64,000 nucleotides of DNA from Certhia americana (lineage: Eukaryota > Chordata > Aves > Passeriformes > Certhiidae). Under the pieces are notes generated by a model that searched no databases, was not told the origin of the DNA, and was given only the letters and a program-made list of their open reading frames with translations. Position 1 is the first letter of the stretch; each line of letters starts with the position of its first letter. The translations under genes and the position numbers were made by a program. Shown one piece after another: positions 10,450-24,115 of this stretch. The stretch covers positions 58,831,195-58,895,194 of the forward strand of contig CM031859.1 of NCBI GenBank assembly GCA_018697195.1, written 5' to 3'.

Positions 10450-13400
10450 TCCATCCTGGAAAAAAGCTTCTGATTGTCTTCTGCAATCCTGTATGGTTGG
10501 TGGATCTGCCTGATTTCTACCCTATTCTGCTGTGTGATCCTTACCTTCAAGGTGTTCATGCAAATGCTGGGCAATTGTGCTCTCAAAGTCCCATTGGATG
10601 ATTCCTAGTATGTGTTACCTAGAGGGTGGGATCTTGAGTAGATTGCTTTGATGGCCAAGAGAATGAGGAGCCTGATTGCCTGGGCCTGCTGGTGGATTTC
10701 ACATGGAAGTTCTTGTGTATCTGTTTGTAGAGAGCTCATTTATCACCCATGTTAGTAATTCCATTTTGGATAGTCCTTATGACTGTGTGCTGAAACACGG
10801 GCATGCTTTTCTACTCTGCTTCCTGTGAGTTTCCCAAGCAGGTGGTTCCAGTGAAGGCTTAGTACTTTTGTCTCAGTATTTTTATGGAGGAAGGCAAAAG
10901 AGTGACTAACTGACTTGAATAACTGACTCCTTTGCAATAGCCATTGAGAGAGGAATACACTTTTATGCAAAATACTCCTCTTGCCATTAGACTGACAGGA
11001 ATCATGCCTTGAAAGATACATTTCTGGTGCATACGGTTTGCATTTATCTGACCACAGATTTCAGTTCGAGCAGATGAAGAGCTGATTTGAGCTGATTGGT
11101 CTTTTAAGGGTATCAGGAACCTCTGCCTTGACATTTGCTAGCTTGGTGCTGCTCAAAGGATCTTCCGCACCTTGAAGCAGGGATTGAGTGAACATTCTTT
11201 CTTGCTCAGTGGGGTGGTAGTGTGTCTATGCAACTAAACAAAGAAAGGGTCCAAGAACATCCTTCCTAAATTGGGTTGCATCTCTGTATTGAACAAATTT
11301 GAATTTCCGGTTCCAGGAAAAGAATCAATAACATCAAACTAGGTACTCATCTCTTTTAAAACTTACCCGCTTAGATGATAGCATGTTTAAATAGAAAAGT
11401 GAACTCCTCCCAAAACGTCACACCCCAGTGATCAACAGGAAAGGGAAAGGGGGATGCTTACACAGTTGTAAGCAAGATCTGTATTTCCACTGGCAATTTA
11501 AAATAATTTGGCTGTTGAACTTGTTTATGAAAACAGAAAGGTGAAAAGGCCAGGATTGCTAGTAAAGTCCTTTTCTCTCTATTGACCTCTCGAAAAAAAG
11601 TTATAGTAGGCACTGTTTTGTTTCAATTAAAAGGCAGTCCTCTCATGCTGTGCTTTAATCCTTGTAAAGAACTGTGACACAGTTCTATATGTATGGAGGC
11701 CTATAAGGCAAACTTACCTAGGACACTGAAGTAAGAATGTCCTCTTAAACTAAGCAAAAAAACCAAGCACCCCAAACCCTCCTTTTTCATCATCTTTTAA
11801 GGGTTAGGAAAAATCAGAATGTATGTCTATTTAAATAGATTCTGTGTCAGTAGCACACAGGCTGCTGGGCTTCTCCTACTATTGTCAGTATAAAATACCT
11901 ATCAGCTATATCTGCTTTATGTCCTGTAGGCTAAAAAACAGAAGGATTTGTATTAAAAATAAATAAATTATAGTATACTGTAGGAGCACTTCTAAGTGCT
12001 GACATTTCCCTCTCTGAATATTTTATATTGTACAGTGGCCAACACTTGAATTTGCCTTCCTGTAGTGGGTACAATTTTACCTGTCCTTCTCAAATTATTT
12101 TTTTCCAATATATGAGAAAGAACTGTACTGTTGATGGGAGCTCCAGTAGTTGGCTTTCCCATGAAACTACAAAGGGTTGTAAGAGTTGAGTGTAATCCAT
12201 GTAGCTGCTTTGCTGTTCTTAGCCTATGTATTTTTAGACTGTGGCTCTCTGTAAATTCCATTCAAGCAGTATTACTTGGAGGGAGGGGCAGGAAAAAAAC
12301 CTCCTTAACAAATTTTCTTTTTACAGACTTTCATTTCTATCCATACAAGGACATTTTTATATGGTCAGCAAAACATTGTGAATTTGTGCTAATGCATGTT
12401 GTGCCTTCTGTGTTTCAGTTTTTTAAGCTGTGAGGGATTTTTATAGTGAAGAGGACAAGAGCTTTGTCTCCTGTTCAAATGGAGAAATTCAGCATGTGGT
12501 TTTACTAGTTACAGATTTACCATTGGAAGTAGTAGGTAGGACTTGGCAGATCAACACTATCATTCTCCAAAATATTTAGAAAAATGGCAAAAAGGAGGAA
12601 ATCTGAAATTTCTAAATAGTTGTGACAATTTAGATAAGGGAATTCAAACTTTAGAAACATAAAGAAAGGTGCATGTTCACTAGAGACAATATATATCCTA
12701 CAAGAAGCAGAAACAAATCCGTGAAGTGCAATTGCTAGGCAGTCTTTTCTCATTTAATTGATATTTGAACATTGGCTAACATGGATCTTTGCCATTGAAC
12801 TGACATTAACAACCTTGGTTAACTTGGTTTTGAGCTTTTTATTTTATTACACTGGTTTGTTTGTTTTATGTTAATTTCACTTTAGTGCTTGTGTCCTTGT
12901 AAAATAGATTTTTTTCTTTTTAAAAACAAACATCAAACATCCAGAATATCTGTTTTGTTTTAATATTTAAACATTTACACACATCTTGGGCATAATTATA
13001 TATGCATTTTATAGCATGAAAAAGCAAACCATATTGATTGTAAATCCTAAACATCTGCACTGCAAACCAAAACCATACATTTTTTTTGTGCACCTTGCTT
13101 TTTTCTAAGTTTTTCTTCTCATCATACTTTGAATATTTTATTTTTATTAAGTAATTGCTGGCATTGCTTTTGGCTTACCCTACACCTTTTTTAAAATTTT
13201 TATTTTATTCCTTTAAGCTGTTTCTCTTTTCTTCCCATCTGTTCTCTACATTGGTAACTTGTTTAGAATAAACAAACCTTAAGACAGGCTTTTGGACCAC
13301 AAGTCCATTGCCTCTACAGTCGGGTAGGAGCAGTGAGTGGCGCGTGGCTCCCAAGGGGTTCTGCTGGAGCAGTGGCCTCTGCAGCATCCGTGTGCTCCCT

Positions 13401-13640
13401 GCAGGGATGAGCTTGTGCTGGCTTTCCAAACGTGTCATTACTGCCCATTGACACACACTGCCATTAGTACCCTGCACTGTTGCTGTTGCCCTCTTCAGAG
13501 GAGGGTAAATGCTCGTGGTGCACAGCAACTTACTTGCTCGTGTGTCTGTGCTTTGCTTTCCAGGGCCTGGCACTTGAATTCGGTTAGGTGGCTTCTCATT
13601 GTCTTTGGAACAGGCAGAGAGGGACGTGCTTTCTGCCCTG
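10450..13640. other. AT-rich non-coding stretch
   Basis: No gene, RNA gene or clear transposon is visible. Overlapping minus-strand frames at 10,752-11,134 and the opposing pair at about 11,992-12,433 have no recognisable domain. The part from about 12,820 to 13,200 is extremely T-rich and resembles intron or UTR filler. A moderately GC-richer patch at 13,310-13,640 supports opposing frames of 110 and 147 codons that read like GC shadows and not like a protein. Confidence 0.5.
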
Positions 13641-13654
13641 AATGCCATGTACCA

Positions 13655-13990
13655 CCTGGATTACATTAATGCCTATCAGCTGTTAATGATAGTGGCAGCT
13701 GTAGTTTAGATGCATTAAAGTACCGTTGACAAAGGAGCGTGTCCCCCCTCAGTCAGTATTCTAGTTTTTCAGTAAAGCAATCCATATGTTTACTTTTCCT
13801 GGTTTTAGCAAGCTTTGAGATTGTCACAGTATTTTAATCAGCTGGGAAATTGTTCGCTGCAAGGGAAATGGCTGCATCTAAAGCTTATTCACATCAGCAG
13901 CAGCATTCTGCTGCCTCAGGACACCTGGATATGGTGCTGATGGGAAGAAATATTCCGAAATTTGCCAAGCAGAACAACTAGACACAGCCT
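13655..13990. promoter_or_regulatory. Candidate conserved enhancer-like block
   Basis: Dense transcription-factor-like words are packed together: two CAGCTG E-boxes flank TTAATGATAG (about 13,678-13,704), followed by a GACAAAGG SOX/TCF-type word, ATGTTTAC-type forkhead words, TTTTAATCAGCTG and a CTGCATCTAAAGCTTATT segment. No open frame or repeat explains the stretch, and CpGs are retained (ACCGTTGACAAAGGAGCG). It resembles vertebrate developmental enhancers. Conservation is inferred, not seen. Confidence 0.33.
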
Positions 13991-15278
13991 CATTTCTTTT
14001 CTCTCGGTCCATTCATTGTCTTTTATCCATCAGTAGTCTCAACCCTGGCTGAATTTCTGCTTTATGTATTTGCATTTTCATTCAGTCTTCTACCAACTCT
14101 TTTTAACCCAAGTTTTTGAGGTGGTTGGGGTTGAGGGATTTTTTTGTGAATCTGTGTATGGATTCATGTATACATCTGTGGTTACAAGGCACAGTGAACT
14201 TACAGTGAGAGAGAGAGAGAATATGTGTGCTGCCACTGCTCATTTGTTGTACAGTCTTGGTTGTGATGGAACATCTGATGAAGTTGCCACACAGCAAAGC
14301 AGCTTTAAAGCTGCCTGAAGAAATTTTATTCTCTGTCATCTCTCTTCCATTCCTTCTTGTGATCTTCCACAAGCTTTGTCTATTAAAATGACACAAAAAG
14401 CCTGTTTTGATCCACTTAGACACTCAAGCATGAGGATGTCATGTCTGGACATGTTGAAGTAGCTGTTGTTAGAAGAAGAGTGATGGAAACCAAGGACCAC
14501 TGTAGGCAGCTAGGTCTTATAGGTCTTTTCATGGATTGATTGAGCTTGGTCTTTAAACTGGTCACCTTACCTGCACCTGCTCTGCTCTGTTTGGATAGCT
14601 GCTCCAGTATTTGCCCAAACTCATCTCTTCTATGTTTTTGTTTTTATTTCTATACATTTGTCTTTGAAGTAGATTATCTGCAGCCTTCACAATGAAGTGT
14701 TGTCTGTCAACACTAATTAGGCTTCTCCAACAAGTGGGAATTAGAGGGCATCTGGACTTAGAGCATTTCAGGTGGTGCAACTGTGTTGGTCAGCCCTAGA
14801 TGTTTTATGTTTGAGTGGGTGAGAGCTACTGGATTTTTTTGTTGTTCCTCTGTTCTTCTTTCCTCATTGAAGGTGTGTGCTCCTCCTCTGTTGAATTTGT
14901 TGGCCATATTTGTTAGTGCTGTCATCACACTTAAATAGGTCAGTGTACTACAGACAAAAGTACATCCATGGCATGAAATGTGGAGGTACAGATGCCTCCT
15001 GCATTTAATACCCCCTATCCCCTCCCAAATAATTAAAGAAATGCACCAACCCTACCCTTCCATTTTAAGTTACTTCCTTGGCAGTATTCATAAGTTCCTT
15101 CAATATTCTTTTATGCTGTGGAATTTAAAAAGCAAGTTACTGAAATTTACTGATAACACATTTCTTCAGAAATCACTTAGTCATGGGTCTTCAGCCACAT
15201 ACCAGAAACTACATTTGTAAATGACACACAGAATTTCTAAACATGTTTATGAAACATGGGGTTATGGCTTAACTGATG

Positions 15279-15300
15279 AAGTCCCACAAGTGTGGGACTT
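15279..15300 (+). repeat. Perfect 10-bp inverted repeat followed by T run
   Basis: AAGTCCCACA and TGTGGGACTT are exact reverse complements separated by two bases (AG). The right arm runs into five thymines. In RNA this would be a tight hairpin with a T tract, resembling an intrinsic or Pol III terminator. In a vertebrate intergenic context it may simply be a palindrome, since a 2-nt loop is too tight for full pairing. Confidence 0.5.
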
Positions 15301-16363
15301 TTTAATCACTGTTTACCTTCTCTGACTGGTCTTTATCAGTTTTGGGGGGGAGTTAAGTAATTAAGTTTTTAAAACAAATTCCTTTACTGATAACAAAGAA
15401 GCGAGAGTATCTTGACAACACCTGTATCTTTGTGTTCCCTGATACAGAAATGACCATGTTGTAGCAACGAAAAAAAGCAAAGTTGAGGGAGAATTCCATC
15501 ATTCAGCTCTTGTTGGTTGGTTGTTTTTGTGATTAACACATTTTTTTGTTAAAAACAGTTTTTAAAGACTGTTTCTTCTTATATATACACTATTTTCAAA
15601 TACTGTTTACTTATGCTTTAGATGCCTGTGTTTTTATTTGTTTAAGTGTTGCTTTTGATTTTGAGCATACTACAAAAATTTTGCTGTTTCTCGTCTAAGA
15701 CTTGGAGACAGTCAGCTCTTTACTTCTTTATCTTGACTTTATGCCTACTGGAAATCATTAATGACAAATAGGTTTTATTTTTCAGGAGATACTTGGTAAG
15801 ATTTTTGTACACATTTTGATGTAATTTGCTGAAGCAATGTCAATTTGTCTTTAGAAGTAGGTACTGGCAGCTTTCACTTATGGTATTGGATGCTGCCTAA
15901 ATAAATTTGTAGTCTTGTTTTTCATATATTGAATACAGTTATTTAATTTAAGTTTTGGAAAATGCAGCATAAAAAAGTTGTCTTCAACATGTACTTATAT
16001 TAGAGTACCAAAATCACTGTGTTTAAATGTAAATAAAATAGCCAGTTTTGACCTGGATGTATGATTTATACATTTTTGTGGACATATTGACTCAATGAAA
16101 GTTCTGATTGCAGTACTTGTTACTAGCTTTCTTTTTTCTTAATATTATATTTTCACTTTTGTGCACTAAATATGTTTTCAAATTAAGGAAGTTGTGAAAT
16201 TAGTTTGAAGCTGCATTAACTGGTTTGGGACTATATTTTTGAGATTACTAGCATAAATCAAGAATGTTGATATAAATGTTTCTTGGTTGTTACAAAGCTG
16301 ATTTTGAATTTTAATAGGAAATTACCTGAAAAAACATAAATTAACGTTTATACTCTCCACCAT

Positions 16364-16382
16364 GCACAAGTATAACTTGTGC
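16364..16382. repeat. Perfect 8-bp inverted repeat with 3-bp spacer
   Basis: GCACAAGT, spacer ATA, then ACTTGTGC. The arms are exact reverse complements. It could be a dyad binding site or a chance palindrome. No neighbouring structure supports a specific role. Confidence 0.5.
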
Positions 16383-17369
16383 AAATAAAATTTTAGATAC
16401 ATTGTTTGCTCAAAGATAGACAGCTTTTTTGAGTTGCAAAATTTTCTCTTTACAGCAAAACAGCTTCAGACTTACAGTTTTATGTGACACCCCTTTCAAG
16501 AAGCAAGAGATAGGGAAAACTGAGACTTTTACGCACAAGGCTAGCAAACTATAGCATTTCTTTCTAAATATTGTTCACATTTGTGCTCACAGAAAATTAA
16601 GCAAATTGTAGACTTGTGTGATGATGAGAGAAACTGTGTATTGATATGTAATGTCTGGTACAAAATCCCTTGCAATGAATGCAAAGACTGCCATTGACTC
16701 AACTGAGCTTTTATCTGGCTGTGTAAGGATTGTTAAGAGAGACTCTTTCTTAAATAGAAGCAATAGGGTTGTTTTTGGTTTGTTGTTTGGTTGGTTTTTT
16801 TTGCACTGCTGTTCATAAATGTAGTACTTCATACTTCAGTGTGGCATGGTCAACAGTAAAGTCTCTTTTTCCAACAGTAATTAGGTAGGTGTTTTCCCTT
16901 TTCCAACAATTTTCTGGTTTTGTGGTTTTAAAAGATTTTTGATTGCTGCAATAAAAACTGTCAATGTTTTTGATCTTGCTGCAACCCTTTGCTTCAGATA
17001 TATCGAATATTTTTGGAGCAAGCACAAGCTTCATGACTTAAAAGTCAAATGGACATTACCTGCGTTGTCTAAAATATGAAAACTCCAGTTTCCACTAGAC
17101 TGAGTTGGGTACGCCTTTATTCTGATCTTTATGACTTCTATGTGGATAGACAGCCCAGGAGAAAGTCAATTAGTTTGAATTCATCTCTGCAGTTACAGTC
17201 TCTTCTGTATTTTGTGTATCTCTTTCTACGGTCCTGATGCAGGCAGTTTTAATGTCAGCAGGTAATTCAGTTCTGGTGGAAACAAACATCATCTGTCAAA
17301 AATCCTACCAACTGCAAATCCAAACCAAAATGAGGCCGTTTTACCACAAGGAGCTTCACTGCAGTAAAC

Positions 17370-18020
17370 CAGCTCATGCTCCGAGAGCAGCTCGCTTGTT
17401 GTTGTTTAACCTGAGCAGCATCCCAAACAGGGCGCATGTATTTTTAAATGTGATTTTGCCCCTTGTGCATATTCTGTGTCTGCTTCTGTGTCAGCGAGCG
17501 TGGGGTGAGCAGAAGGCCGGTGCGAGGGCCACGCGGGCTGCAGCAGGAGGCTTCTCCAGTGGGCTCCCATCTGTCAGGGCTGCGTGCTGATAAAGCTTGC
17601 GGCAGCTGGCTCGGCTCGCCGCTAATCCATTCATCCCGGCTGTGGATCAGAAGGTGGCCTGTCCCCTCCCGGAGGCCTATGGACCTTGGAGAGTTGCCGT
17701 AGCCTCTGAGCAGTCCCACTGGAGCTGGCAGCAAGTATAATGACAGAGCACACGCAACTTGAGCAAGGGGCATGTGTGGCGGCTGTAGGGCATTGTGCCG
17801 GGGACAAAGCCGCTCGCTCTCCTCCCAACTGACCTGTTGTGCCTTGTCAACAGCAGCGTGTTCGCAGTTGAAGTGCTAGCTATGGGTGGAAGATCATTAT
17901 TAATGTGTTACATGGGGAGGAACTGTGAAGTCCTGGAATATTTTTCTGTGTGTCGTGCAACTCGTTGCGCACAGACTGCCGAGCAGAGTTAGCCGCTTGG
18001 AGCTCCAGATGGCACCGACA
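17370..18020. promoter_or_regulatory. GC-richer, CpG-bearing block, candidate enhancer or alternative promoter
   Basis: In an AT-rich setting this stretch is GC-richer and retains many CpGs (CAGCGAGCG, GGCCGGTGCGAGGG, CGGCTCGCCGCTAATCC, GTCGTGCAACTCGTTGCGC). It includes a CCGCTAATCCATTCATCCCG segment holding an OTX/PITX-type TAATCC core, and a TTTTTAAATGTGATTTTG segment. Opposing frames of 65-117 codons overlap heavily and look GC-driven. It may be a conserved enhancer or a weak CpG promoter. I cannot tell which. Confidence 0.35.
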
Positions 18021-18024
18021 ACTG

Positions 18025-21000
18025 TGAGAGACCACGACTGTATGTGATCTTTCCTACTGCTTTTTGGTGTAGGCGTATTATTGCTGTTACAAATAATTTA
18101 TGAGTATAGTGGTTATTTAAAACCATGTAGTAGGTTGCACTTTCCTCCCATATCAAGGCTACATAGATTGTTAACTCACAAAGCAGTGAGATAATTCCTG
18201 CCCTAAAAATTTGCTGCCTTTTGTGCACAAAATCTGTCGTTGAGCCTGGAAGGTCTGAGAGGAGGGTTGCTGAGAATAGGAGACACAGCAGAAGGTAAGA
18301 AGAGAGAGAACAGGAATAGAAAGATGACGGAGAAGTGTATGCACAGTAGAGCAGTATAAGAGCTGACATGCTGTAAAATTGTCCAGCAAGTAAAGCCTTG
18401 TAGGTGAGGGATGGAATCTTCAGCCATCTCTTAGGAATGGCAGTTCTTTCTTATATTAAAGAGGACCTGAATATTTTGTCAAATAAAGAGCCATGCATCT
18501 TGACAACAAAAAGGAAAGATGATTAACTGGCTTGTTCCCTGTCATGGTTCCCCAGTACATCCTCAGCTACCACGTCTCTTGCAACAGCATCAGTAGTTGT
18601 GTAGCAACTGTTTATTTGATGACTTCCCTAAAAAAAGAAGAAAAAAAGCTTAAATCTCAGAAGTCACAGAGTAATTAAACAGCTCAGAAGAAATTGGTTA
18701 TATCCCACAAAAGAGGTACCTGAGAATTTAACTGAATCCTGGTCTAATGATTGGCATCAGTTGCAACAAATGCCTCTGAGGCAGTCCAGAAGCAATACAG
18801 ACACATGTTACTGCTTGATTTCATTCCCCCATCAATGGCTGATGTTACCTGCTTTCCGTGCATATGACGTATTAGAAGATGCAGTACACAGCAAGTTGAA
18901 CTGATGTGGAGGATACAGCGTAAAGAGAACAAACCAAAAACTGCTCTGAGCTCTGTCACAAGCTTTTTACACCAAAATCTTTTTACAACCAAAGTTGCAG
19001 AGGCTACAAAAAAGCCCTATGGTATTCACAAATGTCTTTATTTGGGCTAAGAGGTGGCTCATCTTCACAGATGAATTGCTTTAAAAGGATATTTAAATGT
19101 ATACATATACAGTAACAGAAAATAAATGGATTTTGCTCTTCTTTTTTATAATGAGACCCCTCTTCAGAGGTATACTTTAAAGGAATCATTGAATTGAAAC
19201 CCGCAGAAAGGAAGACTCAGTTGTAGAGCAAGCATAAATAGAGCACACAGTGCAAAATACTGGGAGCAGAAGCTTGGATAGGAAAATCACATTCACAACT
19301 TGGTAGATTGGGCTCTATGGTTTTCTAGGTCTGCAATGAGCCCAGCTCTGGTTTGCATCAAACATGAAAATCTATCTCAAGTAGCTAAACTGCAGTCCAG
19401 ACTTACATGAACAGTTAAGCTCTCAATACCTTAAATACACTGTGGAAATATGGATAGATGAAACGGAACGTTGGATAAAATTGGATTTGGCATAGTAAAT
19501 TTATATAGACTTTTTAGGCTTGTGCTATTTCTGTGGGACACTGTTCTGTTTTGACTCTAATTTTAGTTCAGAGAACTTGTTTGATTTCCTTTTTCACATC
19601 CATATGTGCTCATATGGTGAATTTATAGTCTTTTTACTAGGTTTTCATTATGTTAACTCTAATTATTATAGCACTGTGGAAGCAGTGCCATAGTTCATAC
19701 TGAGATATAAGTTCTTATGTTTATTCAGTAGAAGTGGGGGGTTTTGTTAAACATTTCAATATCAGGACTTAGAGTTTAAAACAGTAATATTATAGAGGTA
19801 TGTAAATGGATGCAAGAGGAAGGCATGGTAAAATCTGTTGATATGAGATTTTTTTTTTCTGGATTAATCAAATAATTCAGAATGTCCTGAAATTTCCTCC
19901 CACTGAAATAGAATTTATATTAATATACACTGCAGATGTTGAAATAATCTATTTAACTAATAAGAAGTTTAAAAACCACTGAAAATCACTTCCTAAAAGA
20001 ATGCATTATTTTGTTTCCTTTTAGTGACTCGATGGCTCCCAGTACATCTTTTCATATTTGTGCAAGTGGTTTTTCCTGCTGGGGTCTTGTCCATGTACCT
20101 TATTTGTCATTATCGTCTGTCCTTATGTTGAGACTGGAATAGGAACAGCAGCTCTGACAGGGGCTTTTACTGGGCTATCAACGCCAAGGATTAAATTTTG
20201 AAGTGCCCTGTGAAATGCTGTGTTCTGGGGAGAGTCTGTTGTGAAAAGTGGAGGATTTATACAAATACAGCTTGACAGTGGCATGTTTCTCTAAAAATAC
20301 TGGCTGCCTTCTCCTTACCTCAGTTGTTTCCCTGGTTCAGTGTATTCCTTTCCCCAAGGAATCAGTATGGTGTGAAATGCTGTGTCCAAGACTCACAGAG
20401 CTCTCTTGGAGAGATGACAGAAAATGAGAAGAAGCTCTCCCAGGAGCTCACAGAAGATATTACTGGAGGTGGGCTTATCACTGGGAGGGGGTGAACCATG
20501 GGACATCACAGGAGGAGAATGGTTGAGGAGGAAGGCTGATGGAGGAAGACATGAATAGTCTGAGCTCCAGTAAAGCCCAAAGGGCTTTCTGAGGAGAAGA
20601 GTTAGAGTTGAGATCTAGCAGCAGAAGTTTGGAAAAAATGGAGAATGAAAATAAAGATGTGAACATCTTTAAAGGAAAGGCACAGTGAAATACGTTCACT
20701 GATCTTGCTGATGAAGGAGAGATAAAAGATGAGGTATTAGTTGATGAAGTTGTCAGGCAATTTTGTTTCCCACGTGGTGGAGGAATAGATTGTATGTCTG
20801 TAGTTGAGGACCTAGGTACAATAGCTTTTTAATATTGGATAATTCTTCATCATCATCCCTGGCCTTGCAGACATTTCTGTGAAACCACTCCACATTGTGC
20901 TAACACCAGCACATGCATCCCAGAGCTTTCATGGTATTTTCTGTGACCTGCCATAAGCCGGCCATGTCGTCTGGCAGTGGTAACATCTGAACACTGCCTG

Positions 21001-24000
21001 CCCCGGGTTTCTCAACAAATACAGCATGATGAAAACTGATTTCAGTAAGAAAATGACCACGTGTTTGCAACAGGGCAGAAGGTAGTGTTTGTCACGTAAT
21101 TTATAGCGGCATTTTGATGTTCCTGTGTTTGTATGAGTCATTCTTATGGTTAAACTCTGGGATGTGCTACAGATGAGTATTCACGTTTAGTGCACTCCCA
21201 AGCCACGACAGCACTCTCTTTTTGTAGCCTTACGTTGCTTCTTCCCCAGCAGGGTATGAAAAAAAAAAAATCATCAGCTTTCTTTTGCAGAGAAGAAGTA
21301 GATGCAGGGAAATAAACCATAATTGCATCATTTGGTGGGCAGTCTTTGACCAAGCTTAAAGACTTAAATTACTAGAAAAACCTACCTATTGCTGTGTTTG
21401 TTCTTTAATTAAAAGCTTGTGAATGGAAGACGTATCCTATCCTGCTGCATAATTAACAAAATGTGTTTAGCCTGAAATATAATAGCGTAAATGGATGAAC
21501 AGAAGCAGAAACATCAAGTCTTGCAAGAAAGTCACCCAGGACTTGTGGTGTTTATTGATATTTAAAAGGAAACTGATACAGTAGAAATAGATTCAGTTTT
21601 TAGCCTAAGGCTGAAACACAGATCTTTTCACCGTTCACAACTTTTTAAGAGGATCCATTTGTGACTGCAGCATGCCTTTGAGGAAGGACAGACAGTTGTA
21701 TGTATCACTTCAATATTCCTTGAAATAAAAGAATTTGCAGACATATAGGAAACCACATTCTATACTGGAACTAATACTTGTAATTCAGGGTTTATGTTTC
21801 TACATTTGCTTAAAATGTCTTCTAGCTTGTCTTTCCTCATGCCTTTTTTACTTCTTACCTTTCTACCGCCCTTCCCACCCCTAACAAAAAGGGAAAAATA
21901 AAAAAAACGAGAAAGAAACCAAGGAAACTCAGTTAGTTTGCTATTGCTTGTATATGTGCTCTGAAATAAACATGACAAGGTCAGCAACACACAAAGGCAG
22001 ACTTCTTGGTGATGGAATAGATCTGCAGCTGAGACCAATGAGGAACCTTTATGCTGTAATCACAGATCACCACAAGATCTGTTACTTGGTTCTGCGCACA
22101 GCACACTGAGTACTCTTTCTCCAAACAGGACTCTTCTGACATTCAGTTCCCTTGACTGGAAAGTCATGCCATTACTTATGAACTTCTTTTCACTTCCAGC
22201 TTAAGCACAACTATTATTGGGAGTTTTTTACCTACTTCTGCTTTTGCCAGATTGACCTTTCTCTTATTTAGCTGTCTTTCCCATCATGTTTATCTTCTGA
22301 TCATTTTAATTTACAGCATTTATTTTACTGACACTTCTTTCATAGGTATGCTTCATCTGTAGTAATGTACGTAAAATACAGCAGTCCTAATTTTTCTGCA
22401 GATTAGGTGTAGTTATTTGTAAATAACTAGTTTTGGAAACCATTCATAATGGCATGTTCAGTATTTCAGAACTGGTCAGCTTCTGACATCCATTCTGCTG
22501 TCCTTGATTATTATGTTATCTATAACATCTAATTCCCAAACTGTTAAAATTTAGTGTACCTTGGGAAGTGATGTGGATTAAATATGAATAAGTACATTTT
22601 TTTATATAATCTTCTCTCTTCCCCTGCTGTGATTCTGTAGAGTAAGTGCACACTGATTTTATCACCAGAAAACAAGTTTTTCAAGGAGCACATGCAATGT
22701 CTGGCTCAGGGTCCAACACCTTGTTATTAGAAGTTTACATGTTGTCTCCCCAAAACTTTATTTTACCCCTGTTTGAGAATTTCATTTGAGTTACTTTATG
22801 TAAGTAAAAAATTCCTTGCATGCTTGTTGTCCTACAAATAATTTTCATACACTGCAAAGTGTGTGAGATACCTAAACAGGTATTTAATTGAGAGAAATAT
22901 CAGATTTAAATGTGTTCTGGATTTTGATAAAATAAGCTCCAAAATTTGCAAGTTCAAGTCTACGATAGTGACCCTGGCTGTACCAGTTCTTGTTTTTTAA
23001 GGTAAAAGACTGGTGATGCCTTTTGATCTTGAGGTTTCTGGTTTCATACAGCTGTGAGAACATCCTGCAGATGCTTTCTTTGTCTTGGGAATGGTAAAAT
23101 GGTTTCTAATTCCAAATTGTCTCCTTTTCTACTACAAGTGATCACCTTAACAAAGCTGTTCCCAACTCAGGGGAATTCACTGTCTTCTTGTCTGAACTAT
23201 CTTCTTAGTCTGGACAGCTGTTCGATCAAAGAATCTTAGAGCCTTCCTGTAGGAGCATTTTATGCCTTAAGAGCTGGAGTTGTAAAAATAAATGCCAAAA
23301 AGCAACAGGTTACCTCCATCCAGGCTTTAAAGATCATTGTAGAGAATGTGGATTCAGTAGCTCAGAGGTTGTGCAGCAGTGTTGTTTGTCTTGTCCTGAT
23401 TTCATTTTCAATCAATATGGTTCTGTGCAACCCTTCTTAACCATATAGCTTCATAAACAGACATGAAACCTAAAATCCTGCATTTAGACTATTCCCTGAT
23501 TTGTGATGAGTAGTTGGTTCTTTTAATATGCAGCCGTATCTCAGTTTATGGACACATCCCAGCAAGGAAGTCTCTTCTTCAGGGCTGGGCAGCCCCAACA
23601 TTGGAAACCCTTCCTGTTTTTGCGACAGATACTTGATTTTGAACAAGGGATTGCATTTTGGCTGTGAACACACAGGACTAAGGGAGCAGATGACAAGATG
23701 ATGTGCAAGAGACAGGCATTCCTAGCTTAATTTAAAAGTTATATTGTTATGTCATGCTGATGGATAAAATCACCTCCATGCTCTTTGGCCTGACCTTCAA
23801 TCCACAAGAATTTTTTCTTATTTCATCTTACTGTGAAGGTGATGTTCCTTTCGCAGTCACCTTTTCTGAAAGTTGAAAGAAATCCAGGCCCTTATTGCTG
23901 ATGTTTTCCAGGCAGGCTGGACAGGGTGTTTTGGTAGCACATTCAAAGTTTCTCTGCAAAGTGGCTCTTTAATTCCTCTTAAACCCAGCTGTCAGCGGGT

Positions 24001-24115
24001 ATGGTTTTAACCTGCTTCCAATGCCAAGGCCTCTCTTAGCATCTTCAGTGTCAACAGGTTTGTTCCTGGGCCCGTAGCAGGTTTGTGAGTGTGAATGGGG
24101 CTTGTTCTGGACATC
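18025..24115. other. AT-rich non-coding stretch
   Basis: Nothing gene-like is supported. Three overlapping minus-strand frames at 18,171-18,427 share a pyrimidine-rich strand (leucine, serine and phenylalanine rich). A purine-rich patch spans about 20,400-20,740. No LINE, SINE or LTR is recognisable by eye, and no RNA gene was seen. Confidence 0.5.
22997..23010 (+). other. Weak juxtaposed splice-site-like word
   Basis: A TTGTTTTTTAAG acceptor-like stretch abuts GTAAAA. It resembles the word at 10,441 but with a weaker donor. Probably chance. Confidence 0.1.

Larger units (their letters stand above)
14000..17330. other. AT-rich, 3'UTR- or intron-like stretch
   Basis: No coding gene is supported. 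The segment 15,540-16,500 is very T/A-rich and carries several AATAAA words (for example about 15,899, 16,030 and 16,384), which could fit a long 3'UTR but is equally ordinary AT-rich DNA. Two perfect short inverted repeats at 15,279 and 16,364 are listed separately. The open frames here are AT-rich chance frames. Confidence 0.5.
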
